Part shown: positions 50,720 through 58,765 of the stretch, in pieces
Layout of the letters: the number at the start of each line of letters is the position of its first letter
How positions within the stretch are numbered: the stretch's first letter is position 1
DNA from: JANQRA01 sp035762545
Lineage (GTDB): Bacteria; Actinomycetota; Acidimicrobiia; Spongiisociales; ZC4RG35
Reading direction: 5' to 3'
Length of the DNA: 64,000 nt
NCBI GenBank assembly: GCA_035762545.1
Contig: DASTOM010000001.1
Location: forward strand, 43,717-107,716
The notes under the pieces: generated by a model
The model's input: the letters and a program-made list of their open reading frames with translations, nothing else
The model's database searches: none
What the model was told of the DNA's origin: nothing
Made by a program: the position numbers and the translations under genes

Positions 50720-51241
50720 TTACTTGGCGATGATGGCGAGGACTGCCGCGGCCAGCCCCTGGATCATGAGGATGATCGCAATGATCGTCACGAAGACGTC
50801 GAACGATCCCTGCGGGTAGAAGATCAGGAGTAGACCGATTGCGATGGTCACGATCCCGAAAAGGAAGCTGCCAAAGCCACCGCCGCGGAAGCCGCCGACG
50901 ATCGCCACCACACCACCGATGACCGAGAGAATCCCCAGCACCACGGCCAGGGCGCTGCCCAACAGCTCACCTGTCTGGACCGGGTTGGCGAGCACGACGA
51001 GGCCGGCGGTGACGCCGATCAGGCCGAGGAGGAGCTTCCACCACATGTCCGTTCGGTCGATGAACACCGAGAACACGAGGAACGCGCCCTGGATCAGCCA
51101 CCAGAGACCGAGGAGGAGTGCAACGATCCCGATGGCGGCCTCCTGGCGCACCAGGAGGATCAGTCCGAAGATGAAGGCGGTGATGCCTCCCAGCAGGAAG
51201 GCGTAATTGAGTGTCCTGTCGGTGGTCTGCTCCATCGTCAT
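50720..51241 (-). CDS. HdeD family membrane protein
   Basis: A 173-residue protein with six transmembrane helices in three hairpins, typical of DUF308/HdeD: LGGITAFIFGLILLVRQEAA, LLGLWWLIQGAFLVFSVFID, LIGVTAGLVVLANPVQT and FGIVTIAIGLLLIFYPQGSF. HdeD-type proteins are linked to acid stress in enterics; in actinobacteria the role is unknown. ATG 51241 follows a TAGGTT box at 7 nt; it is divergent from allB. Confidence 0.85.
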   Translation of the reverse strand: MTMEQTTDRTLNYAFLLGGITAFIFGLILLVRQEAAIGIVALLLGLWWLIQGAFLVFSVFIDRTDMWWKLLLGLIGVTAGLVVLANPVQTGELLGSALAVVLGILSVIGGVVAIVGGFRGGGFGSFLFGIVTIAIGLLLIFYPQGSFDVFVTIIAIILMIQGLAAAVLAIIAK

Positions 51242-51275
51242 GTCTGACAACCTACCCGCTGGGTAACTTGATTTG
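51242..51275. promoter_or_regulatory. Divergent leaderless promoters, hdeD-like / allB operon
   Basis: A 34-nt gap with TAGGTT on the - strand (51254-51249; 7 nt to ATG) and TAACTT on the + strand (51264-51269; 6 nt to ATG). The two boxes are only 9 nt apart, so the two polymerases would collide. Confidence 0.65.
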
Positions 51276-52487
51276 ATGGTCAGTTTGTCATCGAGCCGCG
51301 TCGTCACCGCGGACGGTGTTCGATCCGCCACGATCAGTGTCGAAAACGGGCAAATCGTCGATGTCGGCAACGGTACCGCCGACCACGACTACGGCGATCT
51401 CGTGATCATGCCGGGACTCGTCGACTCTCACGTCCATGTCAATGAGCCGGGGCGGACCTCGTGGGAAGGGTTCGCCAGTGCGACTCGGGCCGCCCTTGCC
51501 GGCGGGACGACGACCATCGTCGACATGCCGCTCAACTCGGTTCCGCCGACGACGAGCGTTCTCGCTCTGGAGGAGAAGCGGAACTCGGCGCGGGGCCAGA
51601 TTGCCGTGGATGTGGCGTTCTGGGGTGGGATCGTCCCCGGTAGCACCCAGCAGATCGGACCGCTGGTCGATGCCGGTGTGTGCGGATTCAAAGTGTTCAC
51701 CACCGACTCCGGTGTGCCGGAGTTCCCACCCGTGGACGCCGAGATGCTGGGCGGTTTGAGTCTCGATGTTCCTCTTCTGGTCCATGCCGAGGCTACCGAC
51801 CTGCTTCAGGAGTCGGGCGCCGACTACCCGTCCTACCTGGCATCGCGGCCACCCGAGGCCGAGGCGGTTGCCATCGACCGGGTCGGCTCTGTCGACGCCC
51901 CTGTCCACATCCTCCATGTCTCTTCAGGTGACGGGGTAGACGCGATCGCCTCGCATCCGGGGATGTCCGGTGAGACGTGTCCCCACTACCTGACGTTCAC
52001 CGACGACGACGTCACCGGAGTCGAGTTCAAGTGTGCCCCACCGATCCGCGGAGTCGAACACCGCGAGGCCCTCTGGGAAGGGCTGCGGAGTGGCACCTTG
52101 GCGATCGTGGCATCCGATCACTCGCCAGCGCCACCGGAACTGAAGCAGGGCGACTTCGCCACCGCCTGGGGTGGGATCAGCTCACTCCAGATACGTCTGC
52201 CTGTGGTGTGGAACGGTGCGGCACGTCGCGGGTTCGACCTAACCGATCTCGTCGACTGGCTGGCCTTCGGCCCGGCCCGACTCGCCGGACTGGCTGACCG
52301 CAAAGGGGCGATCGAGGTGGGCAAGGACGCCGACCTGGTGGTGTTCGACCCCGACGGCGTCACTCATGTCACGGGTCGGGACCTGGTCCACCGGCACCCG
52401 TTGACCCCCTACGAAGGCATGGAGTTTCGGGGCCGTGTCGTCGACACCATGCTCGGCTCTCCTGCGAGGATGCTCACTCGAACATGA
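51276..52487 (+). CDS. allB: Allantoinase
   Basis: A 403-residue cyclic amidohydrolase that opens allantoin to allantoate. Metal motifs: VDSHVHVNEPGRTSWEGF (HxH), the carboxylated Lys in VCGFKVFTTDSG, LLVHAEATDLL, HILHVSSGDGV and VASDHSPAPPELKQG (final Asp); the PNSxPPT-type loop appears as MPLNSVPPTTS. It leads the urate-to-ureidoglycolate operon and overlaps the next gene as ATGA. Confidence 0.95.
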   Translation: MVSLSSSRVVTADGVRSATISVENGQIVDVGNGTADHDYGDLVIMPGLVDSHVHVNEPGRTSWEGFASATRAALAGGTTTIVDMPLNSVPPTTSVLALEEKRNSARGQIAVDVAFWGGIVPGSTQQIGPLVDAGVCGFKVFTTDSGVPEFPPVDAEMLGGLSLDVPLLVHAEATDLLQESGADYPSYLASRPPEAEAVAIDRVGSVDAPVHILHVSSGDGVDAIASHPGMSGETCPHYLTFTDDDVTGVEFKCAPPIRGVEHREALWEGLRSGTLAIVASDHSPAPPELKQGDFATAWGGISSLQIRLPVVWNGAARRGFDLTDLVDWLAFGPARLAGLADRKGAIEVGKDADLVVFDPDGVTHVTGRDLVHRHPLTPYEGMEFRGRVVDTMLGSPARMLTRT

Positions 52488-53890
52488 TCGATCTCGCCTC
52501 TGAACGCTCTGGTGGCCGCATCGAGCAGTGCAACGACGAGTTCTTCGCCGAAGCGGCCAACCTCATCGCCAACTCCGACCCGGTCTGGCGTGAGGGCGAG
52601 TACACCGACCGGGGCAAGTGGATGGACGGCTGGGAGACCCGCCGACGCCGCGAACCGGGACACGACTGGTGCATCGTCGAGCTTGGGATTCCCGGCATCG
52701 TGCGACGTGTCACCGTCGACACCTCGCACTTCACGGGCAACTATCCCGAGCAGTTCTCCCTCGAAGGCGCGGCCGCCAATTCGGATTGGGTCGAGTTGAT
52801 CCCGAGGACGGACCTCAGCGGCGATTCGGTCGCCAGCTTCGAGGTGAGCGACCGGCATCGCTTCGAGAAGGTCCGACTCAACATCTATCCCGACGGAGGA
52901 GTGGCGAGACTGCGGGTCTCGGGCGATCCGGTGCCGTCCATGGACTTGGTCTGTGCCGAGGGCCCGGCCGACTTGGCCTCTTCGGTGCTGGGCGGGGAGG
53001 TGATCGACGCATCAGACGTTCACTACTCCCATCCGTCCAACTGCCTCCTCCCCACGGAGCCGGCGGGGATGTGGGACGGGTGGGAGACGAAGCGCCGCCG
53101 AGACTCGGGCCACGACTGGGTGGTCGTCCGGCTCGGTCTGGCCGGGACGGTCGAGTCTCTGACCGTCGACACGACTCATTTCAAGGGAAATGCGCCGGGC
53201 TGGGTCTCTTTGGACGTGTCCCCTGACGGACTGACGTGGGAGTCGGTTCTGCGACGGATTCCGGTGGCCGCCGACCGGCGCAACGAAATCGAGTTGCCCG
53301 CACCGGTCTCTGCTTCCCAGATAAGGCTGTCGATCCATCCGGACGGGGGCGTGGCGCGGCTGCGCGTGCTGGGACGCCCCGATCGCGCCGCAGCCGGGGC
53401 AGCCCGGGCCCGTTATCTCAACGCAGTTCTCGACGAGACAGCCCGAGGGTTCTTCGCATCGACTTGTAGCTCGAAGACCTGGATCGACGCCATGGTCGCC
53501 GCCCGACCCTTCGCGTCGGTGGACGCGGTCTTGGAGATTGCCCGACTCCAGTTCGCCGGGTTGGCGGAACCGGATTGGATGGAGGCCTTCGCCGGGCATC
53601 CCCGGATCGGTGAACGCGGTGACTCGACCGAGAACCGGGAGCAATCGGGCACCGCGACCGCATCTCGAAACGTGCTCAACGAACTGGTCGAGGTGAACCG
53701 GGCGTATGAGGCGAAGTTCGACTTCACCTACATCGTCTACGCCACTGGCAAGAGCGCCCCGGAGATGCTCGACGATGCCAAGCGACGACTCGGCAACGAC
53801 CGGGCCACCGAGATAGCCAACGCCTCGGCCGAGCAGCGCAAGATCACCGAGACCAGACTCCGTCGTATGTTGTGTCAGGAGCCGCAATGA
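52484..53890 (+). CDS. Allantoicase fused to OHCU decarboxylase (UraD)
   Basis: A 468-residue bifunctional protein. Residues ~1-300 form the two repeated allantoicase half-domains (GKWMDGWETRRRREPGHDWC with DTSHFTGNYP; MWDGWETKRRRDSGHDWVVV with DTTHFKGNAP), which hydrolyse allantoate to ureidoglycolate and urea. Residues ~305-465 are a UraD domain (SSKTWIDAMVAARPFASVDA, MEAFAGHPRIGE with the catalytic His, NRAYEAKFDFTYIVYATGKS), which decarboxylates OHCU to allantoin. The two steps are not consecutive: allantoinase acts between them. The gene is coupled by ATGA overlaps on both sides. Confidence 0.93.
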   Translation: MIDLASERSGGRIEQCNDEFFAEAANLIANSDPVWREGEYTDRGKWMDGWETRRRREPGHDWCIVELGIPGIVRRVTVDTSHFTGNYPEQFSLEGAAANSDWVELIPRTDLSGDSVASFEVSDRHRFEKVRLNIYPDGGVARLRVSGDPVPSMDLVCAEGPADLASSVLGGEVIDASDVHYSHPSNCLLPTEPAGMWDGWETKRRRDSGHDWVVVRLGLAGTVESLTVDTTHFKGNAPGWVSLDVSPDGLTWESVLRRIPVAADRRNEIELPAPVSASQIRLSIHPDGGVARLRVLGRPDRAAAGAARARYLNAVLDETARGFFASTCSSKTWIDAMVAARPFASVDAVLEIARLQFAGLAEPDWMEAFAGHPRIGERGDSTENREQSGTATASRNVLNELVEVNRAYEAKFDFTYIVYATGKSAPEMLDDAKRRLGNDRATEIANASAEQRKITETRLRRMLCQEPQ

Positions 53891-54198
53891 CCAGCCTGAG
53901 CACCCATGTCCTCGACACCGCCACCGGAGCACCGGGCTCGGGGATGGAGGTGCGGCTGACGCGTTGGTCGGGCGATGGCTGGGTGGACACCGTGACCGAG
54001 ACGACGGACTCCGACGGGCGGGTGTCCTTTGGCGAGGTGGGCGGCGGTCGGTTTCGTCTGGCGTTCGAGACCGGCGCCTATGGCAACGACATGTATCCCT
54101 ACGTCCATGTCGTGTTCGAGGTGTCGTCTGACCGGGATCACTATCACGTGCCGCTGCTTCTGAGCCCCTACGGCTATTCGACCTACCGGGGAAGCTGA
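53887..54198 (+). CDS. uraH: 5-hydroxyisourate hydrolase
   Basis: A 103-residue transthyretin-like enzyme that opens 5-hydroxyisourate to OHCU. Signatures are LSTHVLDTATGAPGSGMEVR at the N-terminus, the GRV and FETGAY segments, YPYVHVVFEV, HYHVPLLLSPYGYSTY and the C-terminal YRGS. All catalytic positions (first His, Arg of VRL, central His, YRGS) are kept. The ATG overlaps the fusion gene stop as ATGA. Confidence 0.96.
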   Translation: MTSLSTHVLDTATGAPGSGMEVRLTRWSGDGWVDTVTETTDSDGRVSFGEVGGGRFRLAFETGAYGNDMYPYVHVVFEVSSDRDHYHVPLLLSPYGYSTYRGS

Positions 54199-54199
54199 G

Positions 54200-55015
54200 A
54201 TGCCACTGGGGGCCAACCGATGGGGCAAGAGTGGGGTCCGGGTGTCCAAGGTCATCCGGGGCGACGGCGGAGACGACTTCATCGATGCCACCGTCCAGGT
54301 GCTGCTGACCGGCGACGTCGCAGACGCCCACACCGTAGGTGACAACGCCGCGGTGGTGCCCACCGACACCATGAGGAACACCGTCTACGGGTTGGCCCAG
54401 GAGCATCTCACCCACGATCTCGAGGGATTCGGCGATGTCATCGCCGCACACCTGCTCGCCAAGGAGGGGATCGACGGTGTCGAGGTATCCGTCGCCGAGT
54501 CCCTCTGGCAGCGGGCCGATCCCCACGGATACATCGGCGGCGGGTCGGAACGCCGCACCGCCCGGATCGGTCGTGGAACGACGGAGTTCACCACGGCCGG
54601 GGTCGAAGGCCTGATCGTCCTCAAGACGACGGGGTCCGCCTTCGAGGGCTTCCCGAGAGATGAGTACACGATCCTCCCGGAGGCGTCGGACCGCCTCCTC
54701 GCCACCTCGATCACGGCCGAGTGGATGTACTCGACGATGCCCGCCGACACGACCAGCGCGTGGGCCACGGTTCGTACCACCCTCGTCGACCGGTTCTTCA
54801 CCGACTGGTCTGCCTCGGTCCAGCACCAGGGCTACCTCATGGGCGAGGAGGTGTTGCGAGCCGTCCCCGAGGTGAGCGAGATCAGCCTCCGTCTCCCCAA
54901 CCAGCACCACCTCCCCTTCGACCTGACCCGCTTCGGCCTCGACTGGAACAACACCGTCTTCCACCCTGTCTCCGAGCCCTTCGGCGACATCTACCTGACG
55001 GTCACGCGGGACTGA
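54200..55015 (+). CDS. Urate oxidase (uricase)
   Basis: A 271-residue cofactor-free urate oxidase that makes 5-hydroxyisourate. The charge-relay Lys is in RWGKSGVRVSKV, the Thr in AVVPTDTMRNTVYGLA, and the substrate Arg/Gln region in RLPNQHHLPFDLTRFG with the catalytic His. NNTVFHPVSEPFGDIYLTV closes the domain. It lies 1 nt after uraH, so urate oxidation and the two follow-up steps are made from one mRNA. The stop codon is inside palindromic repeat copy 2. Confidence 0.95.
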   Translation: MPLGANRWGKSGVRVSKVIRGDGGDDFIDATVQVLLTGDVADAHTVGDNAAVVPTDTMRNTVYGLAQEHLTHDLEGFGDVIAAHLLAKEGIDGVEVSVAESLWQRADPHGYIGGGSERRTARIGRGTTEFTTAGVEGLIVLKTTGSAFEGFPRDEYTILPEASDRLLATSITAEWMYSTMPADTTSAWATVRTTLVDRFFTDWSASVQHQGYLMGEEVLRAVPEVSEISLRLPNQHHLPFDLTRFGLDWNNTVFHPVSEPFGDIYLTVTRD

Positions 55016-55075
55016 TTCGTTCTGGGCGCAAAAACCCCGCTCAATCCGCTGGTCAATGCGCCCAGAACGAATCAG
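55012..55075. repeat. Palindromic intergenic repeat, copy 2
   Basis: The longest copy: a perfect 19-bp inverted repeat, CTGATTCGTTCTGGGCGCA (55012-55030) and TGCGCCCAGAACGAATCAG (55057-55075), enclosing 26 nt. It overlaps the stop codons of the convergent uricase and AbiEi/DUF559 genes and may terminate both. Confidence 0.92.
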
Positions 55076-55977
55076 AGGTTGATGAATCGGCGTAGTTCGG
55101 CGATGAATTGGTCAGGTTCGCGGCGAATCATCCGGGCGCTGAAACGGCGGAGCTCCACCCCCAAGTCCATGAGTCTGTTCTGACGTCGGAGGTCGTGGTC
55201 GAGTTTGTCGGCTGAGTCGTGTGCGTCGATACCATCGATCTCCACCGCCTTGTTCGGGAGCGGCCAGTAGAAATCGGGCACGATGGGTGTCCCATCGAGA
55301 GCGACGAAACGATGTTGGAGCACAGGTACGGGGAGATCTGACCGGCGAATGTGATATAGCGCCTCGGTCTCGGACCCGCTTCCGGTGGTGGTCTCTGAGG
55401 ATCGGGCGTTCAGGACCCTTCGTAGGAGCCGCGTCCCTTTCACTCCACGCCCACCGGAATCCTTGAGAAACCGGTGGAGCTGATCTTCGGTGGTCAACCT
55501 CTTTCGCAGGGCGCTTTCGACAGCCTTCGTGAGGATCAACGGGCCGAGCGTCGAGGCGCAGTCGAGAAGCGTGCGCTCGATCGACGTCACGGGGACACTC
55601 GCCAGCACCGTACCGTCGATCGGCCTTCGTGTCCGGTGGAGAACTGTCTCCTCTGGAACAGGATTGTGAGAGTGGGGAACCGTGATCTCAACTGGTGCCG
55701 ATGACATTCCGTCCAAGCCCCAGAGAACGAGGGCTGCCCGGTGCGAAGCGAAGGCACCGGGGCCAGCAGCGAGGGTTGCCGCCATGAGGTCGTCCTCCCA
55801 GGAGGAGGGTCGATGATCTACTTGATACACGCCCGCCTGAACCCTGATCCATCTTCCTGCCTTGACCCGACGTTCTATGGAGTCTTCGTGAACACCGTCG
55901 TCGAGCAGTTGTGGTCGCGCTACTAGGTATCGCTGAACCCGCCCCTTGGCCATGGCCTCCTTGTCGAGATCTCTCAC
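55072..55977 (-). CDS. AbiEi-like winged-helix / DUF559 (Vsr-type nuclease fold) protein
   Basis: About 301 residues. The N-terminal part (EDSIERRVKAGRWIRVQAGV, then YQVDHRP and SHRAALVLWGLDG) resembles the AbiEi antitoxin-type winged helix; the C-terminal part (PIVPDFYWPLPNKAVEIDGI, DLRRQNRLMDLGVELRRFSA) resembles the DUF559/Vsr endonuclease fold with its PDF and VEIDG residues. Such actinobacterial proteins are annotated with toxin-antitoxin names but have no proven function. No partner toxin is adjacent. GTG 55977 is favoured; ATG 55953 has AAGGAGG too close. It interrupts the purine genes and is bracketed by repeat copies 2 and 3. Confidence 0.8.
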   Translation of the reverse strand: MRDLDKEAMAKGRVQRYLVARPQLLDDGVHEDSIERRVKAGRWIRVQAGVYQVDHRPSSWEDDLMAATLAAGPGAFASHRAALVLWGLDGMSSAPVEITVPHSHNPVPEETVLHRTRRPIDGTVLASVPVTSIERTLLDCASTLGPLILTKAVESALRKRLTTEDQLHRFLKDSGGRGVKGTRLLRRVLNARSSETTTGSGSETEALYHIRRSDLPVPVLQHRFVALDGTPIVPDFYWPLPNKAVEIDGIDAHDSADKLDHDLRRQNRLMDLGVELRRFSARMIRREPDQFIAELRRFINL

Positions 55978-56032
55978 ATCTCGAACATGTCGGCGCTCCC
56001 GCTTCGAATCAACCCTCCTGTGCCGCCGGCCG

Positions 56033-56084
56033 CATTCTGGGCGCATCTGACCGCGGAATCCGCGGGGTTAATGCGCCCAGAACG
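56033..56084. repeat. Palindromic intergenic repeat, copy 3
   Basis: TTCTGGGCGCAT (56035-56046) and ATGCGCCCAGAA (56071-56082) form a 12-bp stem around an inner palindrome CCGCGG-AAT-CCGCGG. It lies just after the stop of the malate-synthase-like gene and upstream of the AbiEi/DUF559 gene, both on the - strand. Confidence 0.92.
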
Positions 56085-56086
56085 GT

Positions 56087-57376
56087 TTAGGAGCCCCCTC
56101 GACGCCCCTCCAGGATGCGGAGGAAGCTGCGGGTTTGGAGTTCGGGGATGGTGAGGCCGGTGCGGGAGGTGGCCTCGGCCTGGGTGATGGCGCCGCAGTT
56201 GATCGCACGCAGGAAGTAGTTCAACAGGCCCTGGCCGGTGGCGGCGTCGTCGAACACCTCACCCACCAGCGTCGCCTTGGCCGCCGACTCGATGAAGTTG
56301 GACAGTCTGGCTCCGGCGGCGTCGAGACCCTCCAAGAAGAAGGCATAGACCGCGGCGTACCGCGTGACGAGCTGGGCCGGATGGAGGTCCCAACCCTGGT
56401 AATAGCCATGGGACAGCGAGTGCCGGTTGTGGTCGTAATGCAGACGCATCGCCCCGTGCACCACCTCCGGGTCGTCGCCGACCGGCATCACGTTGGTGGC
56501 CCCGTCTGAGATCCAGATCCCTGTCCCGGCGAGACTCACCTGCTGGACGTGTCGGGCGAAGTCACAGGCGGAATGGTCCATGGTCTGATACGACGCGGTG
56601 ATGTTGAGCGACGCGGTGTAGTCGTAGGTGCCGAAGTGCGCGCCACGGACCCGCCCATCAGCCACCTCGACCCACTTGCGGACCCCGCCGTTGCCGTCCA
56701 CGTCGAAGATCATCTGGGGGGTCTCGACCATCAGCTCGATCGGGATGCGGTCGATCCCGAGGGCCGACTCGAGCTCGGTCAACGCCTCGCAGACGACCTC
56801 GACCTGCGCCACGTCCTGGAGCTTGGGCACGGTGACACAGAAGCCCTCCGGGAGGCGACCGGTCCCGGAGAGGATCGTGGTGACGAAGAGGTCGAGCGTC
56901 CGGAGTGACCGTCGGTGCAGTTCGGAGGAGAGCGACTTGACCCGGATCCCGATATAGGGCGGCAGGGTGCCCTCCGACATCCCGGCGATTACCTCGCGGG
57001 CCGTCGACTCGGCGTGCCCGTCCTCCTCGTCGTCGGGACGATGGCCGTAGCCGTCTTCGAAGTCGATCCGGAAGTCCTCCACCGGCTCGCGGTTCAGCTT
57101 GTCGAGGACTGCGGGATGTACCCGATCGGCCAGGTCGGGTGAGATCCCGACGATCGAGGCCAGACTCCCTGGGTCCGGCACCCACTTCTCGGCGAATCCA
57201 AGGGCCAGCTCACCCAGCTTCGACGTCGTGGTGGCGGCGAACAGCTGGGCGCCGCCGTAGACGGTATGCACCGGCTGGCGTTCCGGTCCGTCCCCGGGAA
57301 AATCGGCCGAGACGCGGGAAGAGGCATCCCCCAGCCGTTGGGCCCATCCGGTGAGTGAATCGGGGTTCAGGGTCAT
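56087..57376 (-). CDS. Malate synthase/HpcH-aldolase-like TIM-barrel protein (DUF6986-like)
   Basis: A 429-residue protein resembling the citrate lyase/HpcH/malate synthase superfamily. RIDFEDGYGHRPDDEEDGHA holds an acidic metal-type motif, IGIRVKSLSSELHRRSLRTL a conserved Arg, and IPIELMVETPQMIFD the second metal Glu; AHFGTYDYTASLNI and AAVYAFFLEGLDAAGARL follow. Actinobacterial members occur near allantoin genes, where malate synthase is also found, so it may use glyoxylate from ureidoglycolate; this is inference. A TAGAGT box lies 7 nt before the ATG. Confidence 0.7.
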   Translation of the reverse strand: MTLNPDSLTGWAQRLGDASSRVSADFPGDGPERQPVHTVYGGAQLFAATTTSKLGELALGFAEKWVPDPGSLASIVGISPDLADRVHPAVLDKLNREPVEDFRIDFEDGYGHRPDDEEDGHAESTAREVIAGMSEGTLPPYIGIRVKSLSSELHRRSLRTLDLFVTTILSGTGRLPEGFCVTVPKLQDVAQVEVVCEALTELESALGIDRIPIELMVETPQMIFDVDGNGGVRKWVEVADGRVRGAHFGTYDYTASLNITASYQTMDHSACDFARHVQQVSLAGTGIWISDGATNVMPVGDDPEVVHGAMRLHYDHNRHSLSHGYYQGWDLHPAQLVTRYAAVYAFFLEGLDAAGARLSNFIESAAKATLVGEVFDDAATGQGLLNYFLRAINCGAITQAEATSRTGLTIPELQTRSFLRILEGRRGGS

Positions 57377-57414
57377 GGCCAGGACTCTATGGGCACGGTT
57401 AGCTTGGTGTCAGA
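57377..57414. promoter_or_regulatory. Divergent leaderless promoters, malate-synthase-like / 8-oxoguanine deaminase
   Basis: On the - strand TAGAGT (57389-57384) ends 7 nt before the ATG; on the + strand TAGCTT (57400-57405) ends 9 nt before ATG 57415. Confidence 0.6.
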
Positions 57415-58755
57415 ATGAGCTCGCTTCTCGTACGCAACGCCCACGTCCTGGCGACGATGGATGGTCGTGAGATCGAGGGCGGCGGCATTTACATCGAGGA
57501 CGGCATCATCGTGAACGTCGGCCCGTCCGACGACATACCAGCCGTCGCCGACCGGGTGGTCGACCTCACCGACCATGTCGTCCTGCCCGGTCTGATCAAT
57601 ACCCACCATCACCTCTATCAGACTCTGACCAGGGCGTATCCCGGCGCCCAGGACGTTGGACTTTTCGACTGGCTCCGGATCCTCTATCCGGTGTGGGCCC
57701 GCATGACCCCCGATCACGTCCGTGCCGCCACCCGGCTCGGACTGGTCGAACTGGCCCTGTCAGGCACCACGACCGCGTTCGACCACCACTATCTCTGGCC
57801 CAACGGCTCCCGAATCGACGACCAGTTCGAGGGGGCGGACGGGATCAACATCAGGTTCGTCGCCTCGCGCGGGTCGATGAGTCTCGGCGAGTCGGATGGG
57901 GGCCTCCCTCCAGACTCGGTGGTGGAGATGCCCCGGCGCATCCTCGACGACACCGCCCGCGCGATCGACGAGTTCCACGACCCCGGGCCGATGGCGATGC
58001 GTCAGGTGGTTCCCGCCCCCTGCTCGCCATTCTCGGTCACCGGAGAGCTGATGAGGGACACGGCCACACTGGCGAGGGATCGTGGTGTGCGTCTCCACAC
58101 CCACCTCGCCGAGACGGAGGACGAGGAGTCGTTCTGCGTCGAGGTGTTCGGTCACCCTCCCGTGGCCTACATGGAGACCCTCGACTGGGTTGGCCCTGAT
58201 GTCTGGTATGCACATGCGGTACACGTCGACGCTGACGAGGTGGACCGGATGGGTGCAGCCGGCACCGGTGTGGCTCACTGCCCGACCTCGAACATGCGGC
58301 TCGCCTCGGGAGCAGCGCCCATCGCTCGCTACCTCGAGGCGGGCGTGCCGGTAGGGCTGGGTGTGGACGGGTCGGCCTCCAACGACTCGTCGAACATGGT
58401 CGACGAGGTCCGCCAGGCACTCCTGCTCAACCGTCTCACCGGCGGCCCGGGCTTCACCGCGCGTCAGGCCCTGGAACTGGCCACGGTTGGTGGTGCCCGT
58501 GTTCTGGGGCGGCCCGAACTGGGGGTTCTGGCCCCGGGAATGGCCGCCGACTTCATCGCCATCGACCTCGATCGGATCGGCTTCTCCGGGGCATGGCACG
58601 ATCCGGTGGCGGCGGTGGTGTTGTGTGCCCCCTCGACCGTCGATCACTCCTGGGTCGGTGGAGAGCCGCTGGTCGAGGACGGTCGCGTAGTCGGGGTCGA
58701 CCAGGAGTCACTTCGCGAGGCCCACAACCTTCTCTCTCGCGATCTCGCCGATTAG
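57415..58755 (+). CDS. 8-oxoguanine deaminase (TrzN/AtzB-type amidohydrolase)
   Basis: A 446-residue amidohydrolase. Metal motifs: LINTHHHLYQTLTRAYPGAQ (HxH), RLHTHLAETEDEE, WYAHAVHVDADEV and VGLGVDGSASNDSSNMVDEV (final Asp). The composite beta-sandwich at both ends is complete (LLVRNAHVLATMDGREIEGG). HHHLYQTLTR with GVDGSASNDSSN is characteristic of 8-oxoguanine deaminase, which gives urate and ammonia; isocytosine or guanine are other substrates of relatives. Urate would enter the adjacent uricase pathway. Its stop TAG is the start of the next promoter box. Confidence 0.85.
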   Translation: MSSLLVRNAHVLATMDGREIEGGGIYIEDGIIVNVGPSDDIPAVADRVVDLTDHVVLPGLINTHHHLYQTLTRAYPGAQDVGLFDWLRILYPVWARMTPDHVRAATRLGLVELALSGTTTAFDHHYLWPNGSRIDDQFEGADGINIRFVASRGSMSLGESDGGLPPDSVVEMPRRILDDTARAIDEFHDPGPMAMRQVVPAPCSPFSVTGELMRDTATLARDRGVRLHTHLAETEDEESFCVEVFGHPPVAYMETLDWVGPDVWYAHAVHVDADEVDRMGAAGTGVAHCPTSNMRLASGAAPIARYLEAGVPVGLGVDGSASNDSSNMVDEVRQALLLNRLTGGPGFTARQALELATVGGARVLGRPELGVLAPGMAADFIAIDLDRIGFSGAWHDPVAAVVLCAPSTVDHSWVGGEPLVEDGRVVGVDQESLREAHNLLSRDLAD

Positions 58756-58765
58756 TTTCCCCTCC
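58753..58765 (+). promoter_or_regulatory. Leaderless -10 box of the xanthine dehydrogenase genes, sharing a stop codon
   Basis: TAGTTT at 58753-58758 ends 7 nt before GTG 58766. Its TAG is the stop codon of the deaminase gene. Confidence 0.55.

Noticed and set aside
53012..54964. 650-codon open frame on the - strand opposite the allantoicase fusion, uraH and uricase
   Set aside because: It is antisense to three clearly conserved enzymes and its translation has no family features.
48393..56084. Palindromic repeats as ends of an insertion sequence or composite transposon
   Set aside because: No transposase gene is found in the window and each copy is a symmetric hairpin, not a single terminal inverted repeat.
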